Shown here one piece after another: positions 1 to 12,100 of a stretch of 64,000 bases of DNA. The position numbers and the translations under genes were made by a program. Under the pieces are notes generated by a model. It was given only the letters and a program-made list of their open reading frames with translations. It was not told the origin of the DNA and did not search any database. Source of the stretch: Punctularia strigosozonata HHB-11173 SS5 (Eukaryota > Basidiomycota > Agaricomycetes > Corticiales > Punctulariaceae); the NCBI RefSeq assembly GCF_000264995.1, contig NW_006767446.1, positions 377,494-441,493 of the forward strand, read 5' to 3'. Every line of letters begins with the position of its first letter. The stretch's first letter is position 1.

Positions 1-1
1 C

Positions 2-412
2 AACATCCGCCAGGTCCTCGATGCGGCCGGCAACCCACCCAGCACGGCTAACTCTTCCTCGTCAAACGCCGACCGGGAGCCTTTCCCCTACTCGGGCAAC
101 CCCGACGATCCGAGTGGGACCGTGAGTGGACGAGACAGGAGTGGATCGGGGGGGAGTACGAGGAGCGCTATCAGTGTCGTCGGCACGCGGAGCATCAGCA
201 CGACGTATCTCACGGCGAGCCCTAGTCCTCTCGCCAGCCCGGTCATCAGCGAAGCGCACACCCGAACGTCCGATGGCCAGGCGAGCACGACAACGACAAG
301 CACCGGCAGCGAACGGCATGCCGTGAGCTTGGAACCTATCACCGAAGCTCGGGGGTCGAGTGGAGATGCCAGCGTTGTTGGGAGGGCGTATCCTGCGTCC
401 ATGCCACCATGA
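2..412 (+). CDS. 3' end of a low-complexity hypothetical protein
   Basis: An open frame enters from the left edge in frame 2 and stops with TGA at 410-412. It encodes about 136 residues rich in Ser, Thr, Gly and Pro, with runs such as SSSS and TTTTST, and ends in YPASMPP. No domain is recognisable; this is a disordered C-terminal tail. The main part of the protein lies outside the window, so its function cannot be inferred. The absence of stops over 411 nt and the biased composition make it more likely than the overlapping frames on both strands. Confidence 0.55.
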   Translation, partial: NIRQVLDAAGNPPSTANSSSSNADREPFPYSGNPDDPSGTVSGRDRSGSGGSTRSAISVVGTRSISTTYLTASPSPLASPVISEAHTRTSDGQASTTTTSTGSERHAVSLEPITEARGSSGDASVVGRAYPASMPP

Positions 413-1199
413 CCCGAGCCTATTCTGCCACTACAACATGACGCCTCTGGAAAACTCACCGAACGACGAAGAAACGAAATGCAATGAAGCAACGTATACA
501 CGCTCACGACGCGCTGACGAATACGCATGATACCGTCGAATACCCCTTGTATTCGCCGCCGTCGCTCTCATGTTTTCGTTCAACTTTGCCACCTGGGACG
601 TCGTCGGCGTAACTGCGAAGCCGGGTATAAGTGTCTTCCTCACTCTTCCACTAGAGCATTACATGCGCACCCCATCTCGCCTCCTCCGCATCCACAATCC
701 ACAATCCTTGCCTGCTGGCTGTCATTTGTTTAGGCCTCCGGCGACCTTCGTTTCTATGCTGTAAAGCTGTTCGGTGTCGATATCTACTCTGGGGTTCTTG
801 CTTTGCGTTGATCCGCATCATCAAGATGTTGGGCATGCGTTTTCGGACGGACATTCGACTTCTGTTAAATGAGAAGTTTCGTTCACTATCTTTTCGGACC
901 TTACCCTCATCCACCATCTATTATATTCTGCCTACCATATTTGTGTGCTCCCTGCAACATCGAATGTACAGATATACACGTAGCGATTTTGCTGACAAAA
1001 TGACGCGACTACTCGACTCCTTAAGCATATATACATGCCAGGATGCTTGCCTTCTTCGCATCGTTCGTATCAACTACATGAGGTGGTATACTATACTAAC
1101 GTACAATGAATGCGTGTGATAATGAATATGCTAATCTTCCTGAATGCTACGTGGGCGAAGGATTCGTAAAAAACGTGTCCGTGTGAGTACGGTGTCGTG
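413..1199. other. Intergenic, no supported gene
   Basis: Short frames on both strands overlap here without domains or splice continuity. The sequence becomes AT-richer between 740 and 1130, consistent with 3' flanking DNA between two convergent transcription units. Confidence 0.5.
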
Positions 1200-2789
1200 C
1201 TACACGCCCTGCTGGTCGTTGAACTGGTCCATTTCGACTATGTCGCGACGAGTGCGGACTTGCTGCTCCTCGAAGTTCGTGAGACGAGTACGGGTCGTCT
1301 CATGGCCATGCTCGAATCGGATACTGGGGAGCATCCCAGATATATTCGAGCATTCCGTCTTTGAGTAGTACGACACCCGAACAGATATCATGAGGCGGTG
1401 GGCGAGGACTGCAGATAGTCCGACGGCATATCCGGTGGCCACCTCGTTGATGGTCGTCTACGTATGAATATAAATCAGCGCATGACGAGCGTGTGCAAAG
1501 CGCTGCTTACGTGGTTAACCAGCCAGATCACCTGGTTCGTGACGAAAATGCCCAGAATCCTGTCATAAAGTGAGCACCTGTCGATCGTTGCATGGCAAGG
1601 GACGACGTACGGGAAGAAGAACAGCGTCTGGTCTCGCGTGAGCAGCTGCATTAGACCACCTTCCATCCTACCTTCCCTCGAGTGCTGAAAGGTTTTGTAC
1701 AGAGTGAACCCCAGAAGGATGCTGTCCACCGATACCCCAATCGTCCAGCCATATGCAATGAGGTGTCCATGGCGCACGTCAGCGTCTGCGCATACGAATA
1801 CTTCAGGAGCAGGATTGTTGGTCACTATAGCTTATTTAGCTCCGATTCCTGAGGTTCGAAAGGCCATAATGACCTACACGTTAAACCCATAGGATGCTTG
1901 GAGAAAATTACTCCATAACCAACAGCCTCCATCGCAGTAAGCAGACAGAAGAATGTGGCAACTTTCTTAGTGCTCCCGTACATGGCCCATAACCGTAGCT
2001 CGAGGATCACTGTTCGTTGAATCAGATGATAGCCACTCAAGATAACAGAGCTCGCCCACAGTGAGTACTGATCACTTGCAAACACAGGCCTACGGTGTCC
2101 CAAATGAAATAGTTCAAACCTAGGAAGTATGAGTTACTTGACTAAATTGAAGATATTGATTGTAGGACGAACATCTTCAGGGATTGTCGTATGATCCTGT
2201 TCAGCAGGCCGACGGCATATGACAAAGAAAGATCCGAGTTACGTACGTCTGAAACACCGGAAAGCTATGTTAAGCCGTGCTTTGTGCCTCCGATGGAATG
2301 CCGTACCTTGAATGACGGATGAGGGTTTAAGAAAACTAGAGGGACAAGAATTGAACATTTGCGAAGATGAGGTGGCTCTGAGCGCACCGATGCTGCTTGC
2401 ACTAGATGCAGAGCAAGGGAATGTCAGCCGACGTCGCATGACCACGAGGTCGAGGCATGGACGCACAGATTGTATGCACTGGAGCATCGATGTGAGCTGC
2501 CTCGAGTCTTCTTCCAGGTTACCTTCCACTTACAGGCTGTAGTACCGGCTCTGCGGGGGTATCGCATGTTGCTCGCAGCGATAAGGTACTGAATAGGTAC
2601 GCACCCATATGAACAGGGTTTTGCCGAGCGACCACCGCTTGTTCTGTACGCGCGTGCCCGAGATGATCCCATCGGCACTCTGAAGGAATGCGGAGAGGGA
2701 AAATGCTCTCACCCAAAAGAAGTCGACCTGATTCGCAAGGTTCAGAGCGCCACGAAGGTAATACCTTGTGAGAGAATTGTATGACTAAC
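1200..2789 (-). CDS. DUF6533-like multi-pass membrane protein
   Basis: Several minus-strand exons fit the basidiomycete-expanded DUF6533 family of integral membrane proteins of unknown function. Near 2600-2760 two exons join to give VDFFW + NKRWSLGKTLFIWVRTYS, the characteristic N-terminal block (a hydrophobic helix, then W-x-L-G-K-x-L-F). Exons at 1825-2103, 1475-1825 and 1200-1442 supply further hydrophobic segments. The last contains GYAVGLSAVLAHRLMISVR, which resembles the end of the final membrane helix, followed by a charged cytosolic tail ending at the stop at 1200. Roughly seven helices are expected from the family. The start codon is unresolved: an acceptor near 2790 requires an upstream exon that I could not fix. 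No function is known for the family. Confidence 0.6.
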
Positions 2790-2839
2790 CTCGTCCGACA
2801 GCTGGTGAACTTCAGAGCGTCGACAGTGAGGGACCATGT

Positions 2840-4535
2840 GGATTGCCCCTGGCCTTCATGTACGTACCGTACTCATACAGTACTATTATGAATGCAGATA
2901 CTGGATCTCGATCAGCTTGCGTATAAACAAGGAGCGCGAAGCACGGCATGACGTACGCTGGCAGGCCCTCTCTACGTTCGCTTCCCGTATCGCCGATAGG
3001 TCAAATGGCATGAGTTTGCCAGCGCGTCGGGTGGCTATAGAGTGCGTATAAGGGTCATCCAGCAGGGTTAGCGCGTGAGGGGGTGAAGTAGGAGAGGGGT
3101 GAAGTAGGAGAACAAGTCGACGACAGTCAACGAGACTTTACATATTGAGGACACCCTCGAGAGTTACGCACACGGTGTTTAATTTGCTATGCGGACTTCC
3201 AGATTGCCGGCTGAATTATATGATTCTACGTTCCCGCCATCGGGAAGTATCCCTGAAATAGATCAATGTCATCCCCACGAAACTGAATGCTCTCTTACTG
3301 CACACCCTGTTCGGGAGCTCAATCTTGCAGGTGCTGACAATTAAAGTTCACATTGAGTCAGTATAACATGCAGAGGTAGTAAAAATGCTACTGGCGTACC
3401 GGTTATTATTGGTGCACAGAAAGAATCTCAGAAGTTCGCCCTGCGTAACTCCTGATCTCGCATAGCTACATTGTGTTGCCGCCGTCGTTCGTCTCGCCGA
3501 GCGCTAGCTTGTAGAATACGAGCGGAAAATAATAGGTGTCAAGAGCTCATTCAAGTGCCGATCGAGTTCGTATAGTCATCAATTCAATCCTCCACCGGAG
3601 GTGGGAGATCCCGGAAGAAGAGTACGTTTTACCTCCGCTCAGCCAATATTATAAAGAAAGAAGTTCGTGAGAAGCTTCCGTCCTATCAATGGGTCCAGAC
3701 CATATTGACCGGTCAGTGCTTTGGCAGGAGAGTTTTAGGTGACACCGAATGGAGGGACGCCCAGGGACGGCCATCACAGCAGATCTTGTGGCGCGGCAAA
3801 GCCTGATCGTCCAGCGGACATTTGGCGGGCATAGGGTCGCTAGAAGCTGTTCTGTGTGCAGGCGACATCGCGATGCTAGACACTGACATGCCGCGAGCGT
3901 TCCAAGCTTGGAAAGATGTTGTGGGTGTTGGTGTAAGCGCATGTCATTCCTGGACGGAACATATCCATGGAACGGGTGATGTCGCTGCCTATGTCTCTCT
4001 GTCAGCAATATGATAGCCGCTCTTGATACGTGATAACATACCACGTACGAGCTCCATCGCGCTGGTGTGGCACAAATACCCCAGGTCGAGACTTCGTTGA
4101 GAGAAAGCGAACGAAAGAAGCTGCTGAGATGATCATGGCACAGGATAACTATGACTGCGATTAACTGCGGATCTAAGGCCTCCACCCTGATCATTGCTTC
4201 ACGCATGCGACTCTGTGAGAACGGAGCAACGAGCGAGTAGGGTCAGATTGGCGTTCCTAATGACAGTAATGGAGCTATTGCTCGGCCAGCTATGTCACTA
4301 TGCCACGACACGGGTTAGGCATCGCGCTTCTTGGCCAATGCATCCCAGACGCGTAACACCTTCATGACTCCGCGCGTAAGATATGCAAGCTTTCCGCTGG
4401 GCGTCGCAAGATGCTGCTCGCGCCGCCGCGAGAGACGAGTAAACTTCATCATCCGTCCGATATTGACCGTGACGCTCCGTCACAGGCTTTGGCGAAATAC
4501 CTCCAACTGCCAGTATAAGGGTCAGCTGCGTATTA
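2840..4535. other. Intergenic / unassigned
   Basis: Frames in this stretch (for example a 185-codon minus frame at 3649-4206) have unremarkable composition, no domain and no supporting neighbouring exons. A 16-17 bp unit (ggggtgaagtaggaga) is tandemly duplicated near 3079-3111. I support no gene here. Confidence 0.4.
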
Positions 4536-7035
4536 TTACGAGTAATAAACAGACGTACGGGATCCGTGAAACCTCTGTAAATTCGTACATATACGAATCT
4601 TGGAGAGCGTTGGGTCATGATCGGACACCTGCGCTCGCTTCGAGGGCGCCCAGGTGTTAACATGGACGTGCTCCACTTCCGTTCCCCGATCGGCAATGGA
4701 TCGTGAGACGAAAAGATGATCCAACTCCTCCGTATTTTGATCGTATGCGTATGTATAACGCTCAACCTGATAAATAACGCGTCATTTAATTACCCAGAAG
4801 GGCGGTGCGGGGGGACGAACCGGATTTACTCCGGAAACTTCATTGATATCGTATAGCGTGTCCGTGAACGACGCGAATACGGATCGTGCATGAACAAACT
4901 CGTTCATGTCTCCACCAAGAATCACGCTCGCTTGCGGATCTATGGCGAGCAGGTCCCGGACAAACGCCTGCGAGGACACCCCATCTTTCTCAGAGATAGT
5001 GTATACGAAGCAGAGACCGTGGCACATACAGCAGTAATGTTAGCCTGAGCAAGCCTGGTCTCGACTGCCCCGTTGATGGGAGGACGCGGGTCGCCGTGCG
5101 TCGAAGTGCTGCCACGCTTCGACGAGAAGTGAACGTTGATGGTGAAAAACCGCTCGCCGGTAGACGTCTGCCAATGAGCCGCGAGCGGTTTGCGCGCGTC
5201 GTTCCACGCCGCTGACGAAGGTTCGATTCGACCCGGGTTAAATCTGCATCGCGTATCAGCGAACGAGGTGGGGCCATGCCATGCGGCGCGCGTGAGACGA
5301 GCATACCTGAGCACCGCGTTGCCCGCGGAGTCCGCAACGACCGCATTAGCTTCAGTGGGCCCGCCTGCGCGTGGTCCGGGCACCAACGCAACTTTGTCGG
5401 GACGGTACCTGCACGGGTCGCATTGAGTACAAGGACGGAGGACAGCCCAGAAAAGACACGAACAGGTATGCTACTCTGATGTTCCCACCAGGTTGACCTC
5501 CATCATGGTTATCGATGGGAGGTACGTCTGTGAATGCATACTGCACCGTGCTGTTACTGGCAGCATAGATAGCGTCGACGAGAGTCGTGAGCGTAACGTT
5601 AGCGGACACCGTCCCGTCGTTCTTAGACCCAGAGTCGTCTTGGATCTCTTGGAGAAGCATGATTGAAGGCGCTTGCAGGTTGAGGGCGATGTGCTCAGCC
5701 ACAATGGGTAAGTGCGCTGATTTAGGCGACATGTTTTCGACCTGGTATGGTCGGTATGAGGTCTGTACTGCAGGACGGCCGGTTACGCACGTTGTAGTCA
5801 CCTATGATCAGAGAACACGGGTCGGCATCGGGTACGAGGGAAGACGCCGGAGGTTCGTATGGTGGCGCGGACAGAACCGAGGGTGCGGAGAGCGGCAGTA
5901 AGGAGAAGAAGCCATACCTAGAAGCAGAGAATCAAAAAAGCGAATGCGCGAAGTAATGCCGTACGTACTGGTAGTGTATCACACCAGTTATGTTGGAAAG
6001 CTTGGCACCGACGGCAACTGCGGGATTCTTCGCTCGATCTAACGGCCTACCGATGAGTATGGCGTCCGCGTTTGCAGTCGGCAAACCGAGCGTATCTGAG
6101 AAAGGACCATGAGTAAGCACTTAGGAGGAGCTGTGAGACAGTCACGTACCAAACGACAAGGTCAAACCACCTCTGGCATTCCGACCTGGCGTATCCCAAT
6201 CGCCCACCACCCAGAAACTGCCAAATCTATCCTCGAAATTCAACGCAACGGGGTTCGGTATGGTCACAAGCCGGCCTTCTAGACTTTCCCAGAAATCGAG
6301 GCCGTATAGCTCAGGACGCAGGGTGGCGTTCGCCGCGCTGAGCAGGCTTTGATTGTTGGGTACCGCTAGCCATCCGTCTATCCCCGCAGCATCGTCCAGC
6401 GCCGAAAGCGACACAGACGGAGGGACGCGGTCTACCCCAATGACGAGAGGTGCCACAACATTGTTGCGCGAAAGAAACTCAAGAGAGGTCGGCTCCACCA
6501 GCTCCGTGACGAAAAGGTCGGATGGCCGGTTCGAAGCTCTGTATTCTGTGACGAGACCCGACAGCGATATCTCATCCCCTATGGAAGCTTGACGGGACAG
6601 AGCGGGGCTGTACACGTACAGTCCCGTTGACACTCTGCGATCTTCAACAGGGTCACCTGCTAACCAAAGCCCGTTGGGGCCCTGCGTTCGTCAGCGTCCA
6701 CCGAGTTCAACAAGGTGGCGACAAAACATACTCGAGCGGTAACAGTCCCTGAGAGATTTCTAACGACCTTTCCAGAGTAAGGCGACTGCCATCCGTATCC
6801 TTGTATATCGGCGATAGTCACCCCTTCCGAGACGGTGTTGGTCACGAGAGCAAGGCTCGACGTAAGTCCATAGTTCTTCACGAGGTGAAGCAGGGGACTA
6901 TAATCAAGGTTACTTCAGTTTGATGTAGGATAAGCACGGATCTCAAAGCACTCACGAGAATATTGTGGTCAACGGCGATTGAATCCAGGTACAAGGACCC
7001 CGGAGGTCAATAACGTATTCCGACCACGCGATCAT
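4536..7035 (-). CDS. Endonuclease/exonuclease/phosphatase-family nuclease, ExeM/NucH-like
   Basis: About ten minus-strand exons splice in one frame. The N-terminal half has an OB-fold-like domain of the kind preceding extracellular nucleases: TIADIQGYGWQSPYSG (~6820-6780), RGPNGLWLAG after an intron, then STGLYVYSP (~6630). The C-terminal half is a complete endonuclease/exonuclease/phosphatase domain: GDYN-VENM across an intron at ~5730-5800, LLQEIQDD (~5650, metal-binding Glu), GGDMNEF (~4905, Asp/Asn), LDHLFVS (~4715) and the terminal SDHDP (~4610, catalytic Asp/His). All expected active-site motifs are present, so it should be a metal-dependent phosphodiesterase or DNase. Relatives are usually secreted, but the first exon (ATG at 7033-7035) lacks a clear signal peptide, so the true 5' end may lie upstream. 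The family assignment is firm; substrate and secretion are inferred. Confidence 0.8.
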
Positions 7036-9118
7036 GAATTGATCGAGAGATTGCACTTAGACGAGTCTTTATCTGTTGTGTTCAAGTGCACATGAAAGGC
7101 TTGTCGGCAGGATGGTAGCAGGAATCTTGCAACAAAGAGAGAGAGGTGACCATCTCGGGGAAACCGAGCGACGCCAGTGCACGGTCGCGTCGAGACAGCC
7201 ACGGTATATAAGTCACGTGGCACTGTTACTATCAATGCTAGTCAGTGCCCGCGACCGCACGGACGGCATTTTCTCCCTCTTTTCGCCTCGTTACGCAATG
7301 TTCTGCCAGAGTGGTCAGACAGTCTCTCAGTGGCAACGCTAGTCCAAATACTGAGCTTGAACACTCAGCGTTCCTACTCAAAGTCATGCTTGATCTCATC
7401 ATAAATGTGTTAAAGCCGTTGTACCGTCCATGGCCTTTGATATACTGTATTCTTAGACTGGAATCCCCAAGGAAGCTGCTGGGATGAAATACTCTGCAGC
7501 TGCAGTCCCCCCCCCCCCCAAAGTTGCATAACATAGCGGGTGGAACCCCGGCGATCTGGTTACAGATTACCCCTTTATCCGCCCGCAGGCCCATTCTTCC
7601 ATCTTATGCTATGCCGCTTCACTCCATCCAACGACATTACCCGGGCTAAGCCTTGACACCGACGGGACAGGTATGTTAAGCGCTGCACTTTGGGCCACTC
7701 CGAACGGCGCGGAACCGCGATTTTCTCGGATTGCACAGGGTTGCAAATGCGCAGGCTCATATCAACATCGCAGACGCTCCATGATTGCTCTGGAAGATCT
7801 GCTGGAAGAAATGGATCGCTCCATGAAACACAGAATCAGGCTGTCCTTCATCTTTCGGCCACCATTCAGTTATTCCGACATGGATCTGCAATGAACATGA
7901 CAGTTGACGACTCGGCTACCCTGACGAAGGGTGCATGGCGAATGAGTCACTGCTGGACCATCCCCGGTGCTCGCGATATACGTACTTATGGCTTGCTGTT
8001 CTATTTGGGTTCCCAAGAGACCGTGTTAAGTCCTCCATTCCATTCACCGCCAATGAGGCCTTACTTAGCGCCCGCTTGTGCTGACGTAGATTCAGGCCCC
8101 CGAATTGCATCGGGATTTGCCCGGCTTGCAACCCTGACTGCTAGAATCGTGAACCGGACGATGAACGTGAGGGAATTCGGAGGCGGAGTGTGACGACCTT
8201 GTCGCCTTGTTAGATATCTTGTCGATGCGTCGTAGCCATGGTCTCCTCGATGTGTACCAGTTAAACTGCTACGAGCTCCGACTTGATCCACGTTTCCTGG
8301 ATGTATGCGTACACCGCGTAGGCAGATCCTTCCGAAACATGGCGCGGTCTAGTATCACTGCCCGCATATATGCCGCCGGATGACATGATCATGCTCGGGA
8401 TGGAGATCTCCAATGTGCACTTGGAGAAAGCACGATGAATGGCGTTGATCGATGGGAACATCATAGAGGGGTTGCATGAAGATGCAAGTGGGAGGAAGCG
8501 TGTTCTCTTCGCGCATTGAGTATCGCTTTATTTGCAGGAGGCTCGGCCCAAGCTCGATCGCGACCATGATCAGTCTCGGAGAGAGGCTGAACGAGTCATG
8601 ATCGTGAGTGTTTGAGCAGTGGAGACCGTCGGTACCGCATCGGTGGTAAAATATTCTTAACAATTTTTGCAAGGCGGAAGTAGGCATATTGACCTGGAGA
8701 AGATGAATCCGCGTCGGACAGCCCGGAGTTTTTCGTGCATCTCAGATTGGCTCGAAGAGAGGTGATGCTGGTCAAACACATGGATGCCGGCGGTAATTTA
8801 AGTAAGAGGGTTGGAATAAGGAGTTATCAGCGATCGGCAAAATCCGAGGCCGGTGCGGCCCCTTCACTCGCCTGTGCGGACCCAGTGCCCACATCCGTGC
8901 TCTTTTCCTCGAACGATCTCCTTCTGCAGTCCATCTCACGACATTCCCCAATATCCTTGCACACGACCCCGAGCAGGTTTCGCTTTCACCGCCCGTTTCT
9001 CGGCATCGGCGACGTCGGCCACACAGCTCGGGGAGCACCATAGATCTTCAAGCGTCGCGCGCCTGCACATCCGCAGGTCGACCCGGTCTTGCACACGATC
9101 GACCCATCGTCGTTGGAC
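7036..9118. other. Intergenic / unassigned, with a 13-C homopolymer
   Basis: No recognisable domain is found in the short frames of either strand. A run of 13 cytosines lies at 7507-7519. Several minus-strand frames between 8261 and 8781 have plausible protein composition but no family match or clear splice chain. 8850-9118 is the pyrimidine-rich leader of the following plus-strand gene. Confidence 0.4.
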
Positions 9119-12100
9119 ATGACGACGAAGCCGTACAAGCTTAACGCGAATGGGCCCTTGCGGCGGCCCCCGCGCGTGGTGCAGCAGCCCGCTCCACCGC
9201 CCGCGCAGAAGCCACCGGAGCCGCCCCAGCAGGTCGTCGACGGGACATCGCCCAACAAAAAGAAGAAAAAGAAGAAAAAGTCGAAGGGGGCGAACGGGCT
9301 ATCTCACCCTGCGGAGGAAGAGGAGGAGGACGACGATGAAGGAGATATGCCCCCGCCGCTCGAACCCATGATGAGCCCGGCCCTGCGCACGGGCCTCTCT
9401 CCGGAGCTCGAGTCCGTTCACCTCTCTACCAGCGCCTCCCTTAACGCGTCTGCCGCGGCCACGGCAAAGCTCAGCGCGAGCGCGGCCGCGGCGCAGGCGG
9501 AGCTGCTCGCGACGGCGGACGACCTCTACCGGCGGATGGACGCGGACCCGGAGGGCGGGATGGGGCTGGCGGACGACGACGAGTACTGGGCGGCGCTCCC
9601 CGCGCACATACGCAACTTTGTACGGACCACCTGTTCTCAGTCCGCGATGACAGCCGGTGACGAGAGCGCGATCAAGGCGCAGGCTATGTACGCCATCGCC
9701 CAGCAGATGGTGCAGTCCGGGCTCAAGGCCGCACACGGCTCTCCAGAAGGCGGCGGCGGCGGCAACGGCAGCCCGACGAAAGGCGCGCCGGGATACCCGC
9801 CGGGCGCGTACCCGAGCTCGCTCCCGTTCGATCCCGCCATCTTCTCCAACCCGGCCTTCAACCGCGCGGTGGAGCAGGCGGCGGCGGCGCAGGGCCTGCT
9901 CGCCGAGCACGGGCACTTGCCTCCCCATGGTGTGTCGGGTTACTTGGACATCATGCTCTCGAACACATTTGAGATGGGTGACGATGCTGCAGACTATCCG
10001 GACGACGACTACTACACGGAGGACGAGGAGCTGGAGGAGGACATGTTCGAGCACGACGTCGAATACGACGGCACGCCTGCGCGAGGCACGGTTCCGCACC
10101 ACCCCTCCGCTGGCCATACCCACAACGGCGTGGACCGCGGCGTCCCCGGTGCGCAGCCGTCGCCGGGCGGGGGGCGGGCCAACAAGAAAAAGAAGAAAAA
10201 GAAGGGGAAGAACGGCGGCGGGACGGCGGCGGGAGGACAGACCGCGCCTCCGGCAGACGCCGCGCCGAACGCAACTCCGCCGCTTGTTCCCACGATGCCC
10301 TCGCCTGTGACCCAAGAATTTGTCACAAGGGATGCTCATCCTCAGACGATGCCGGCGCCTGCACGACCGCCCGCGACGACCGCCAATCCTCCCCCGAGCT
10401 CGCGCGCGGCGGGCAAACAGCCGATGAACTATGCCCAGACACCCGCCCCGGCCGCCAACCCGCCGCCGCCCGCCCGCACGGCCAGGGCCGCCTCCAAGGC
10501 CCCCGCGCACCCGAACGCGTATCACAACCATCCCCACCACCACCCGTCCCCGCCGAGCTCGAACGCATCGGGCCACAACAAGACCCGGAACGCCCAGGCC
10601 AATCAGAGCTCATCCAAGGCGAACAACTCCAAGATATGGAACACCAACTCGGCCCAGGAGCGCGAGCGCATCAAGGAGTTCTGGCTCGGTCTGCGCGAGG
10701 AGGAGCGCCGGGATCTGGTCAAGGTGGAGAAGGAGGCCGTCCTGAAGAAGATGAAGGAGCAGCAGAAGCACAGCTGTAGCTGCGCCGTGTGCGGCCGGAA
10801 GCGGTTCGTCATCCGTCGTTGTTGGTCTCGTGCGGACCCTTGTGCTGACGCTTTGATCGGAACCATCGTCCATGTCCATCCCCGTCGCGATCCGTGATCG
10901 TCCGATCGTGCGCCAACAGGAATGCGATAGAAGAAGAGCTCGAGGTACTGTACGAAGCTTATTACGATGAGCTAGAGCAGTACGCGAACTACCAGCAGCG
11001 ATACGTCTCGTCCGGCGGCACCCTCCCTCCACCACCGGGTCCGGGGCCCTTTCCGGGGAGCGTCGTGCTGGACAAGAACGGGGCTCCGGTCGATCCGCAC
11101 AAGCCCGTCATCGCGTCGCCGCGGAAGACCACGACGGCGGTGAACGGGCGGAAGCCGGTGAAGCCGGAGAGCGAGTTCGAGGAGGATGACCCTGACGAAG
11201 ACTATGATGACGAGTACGAGGACGAAGAGGAGGAGGACGAGGAGGATGAGGAGGAGGAGGAGGATCTGGACGAGGAGGAGGAGGAGGTCAAGAGTCGGGG
11301 GCGTCGGGCAGCGGCACCGCCGCCTCGAAGTCGTCGACAACCGGAAGGGAAGGCTGGGGGAGACGGGCTGTTCAACTTCGGTAACAGCCTCACTGTCACT
11401 GGTAAGGCTCATCTTCGAAATTCGCTGTCGATGGTGTTAATTGCCTAGGGATAGGCAATATACTGACGGTCGCGGATGACCTTCTGAAGAACGATGGGCA
11501 GAAGTTCTTGGAGATGATGGAGCAGCTCGCTGAACGCCGGATGCAGAGGGAGGAGGAGGCAGCCGCAGACATCGAGGATGACAGCGAGGATGAGGACGAC
11601 GAGGACGACCTTGACGATGAGGATGACGAGGATGACGAAGACGACGAAGACGATGAGGAAGAGGAGGTTCGTGAACGGACGCTTCATACTTCGACACACC
11701 AGCTCACGTATCTGCAGGTTATGACCGAGCAACAGAAGATGGAGGAGGGTAAACGCATGTTCTCCATCTTCGCCGCGCGCATGTTCGAGCAGCGGGTGCT
11801 GCAGGCATACAGGGAGAAGATGGCGCAGGAGAAGCAGCTGCAGTTGTTGAGGGAGTTGGAGGATGAGGACAAGGCGGCGAAGGAGAAGGACATGAAGAAG
11901 CAGTCGCAGTCCCAGAAGAAGAAGGACAAAAAGCGGTGCGTACCCGTCGTTATCTATCCTGGCTATCTGGAAACTGATCCACCCTCGTTTGCGGATACGT
12001 AGTCAGCAGAAGCTTGCGAAGGAGGAGGAGCGCGCTGCTAGGGCAGCGGAGAAGGCAGCGGAAGAAGCTGCTCTGCGTGCGAAGCAAGCGGCCATCGAGG

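Noticed and set aside
3649-4206. 185-codon minus frame as a gene
   Set aside because: There is no family resemblance, and an equally open frame lies on the plus strand at 3822-4013.
7507-7519. 13-base poly-C tract as a functional element
   Set aside because: A homopolymer in an intergenic stretch; length may be a sequencing artefact.
9299-10576. 425-codon minus-strand frame opposite NST1
   Set aside because: It is an Arg/Val-rich shadow created by GC-rich codons of the NST1 coding strand.
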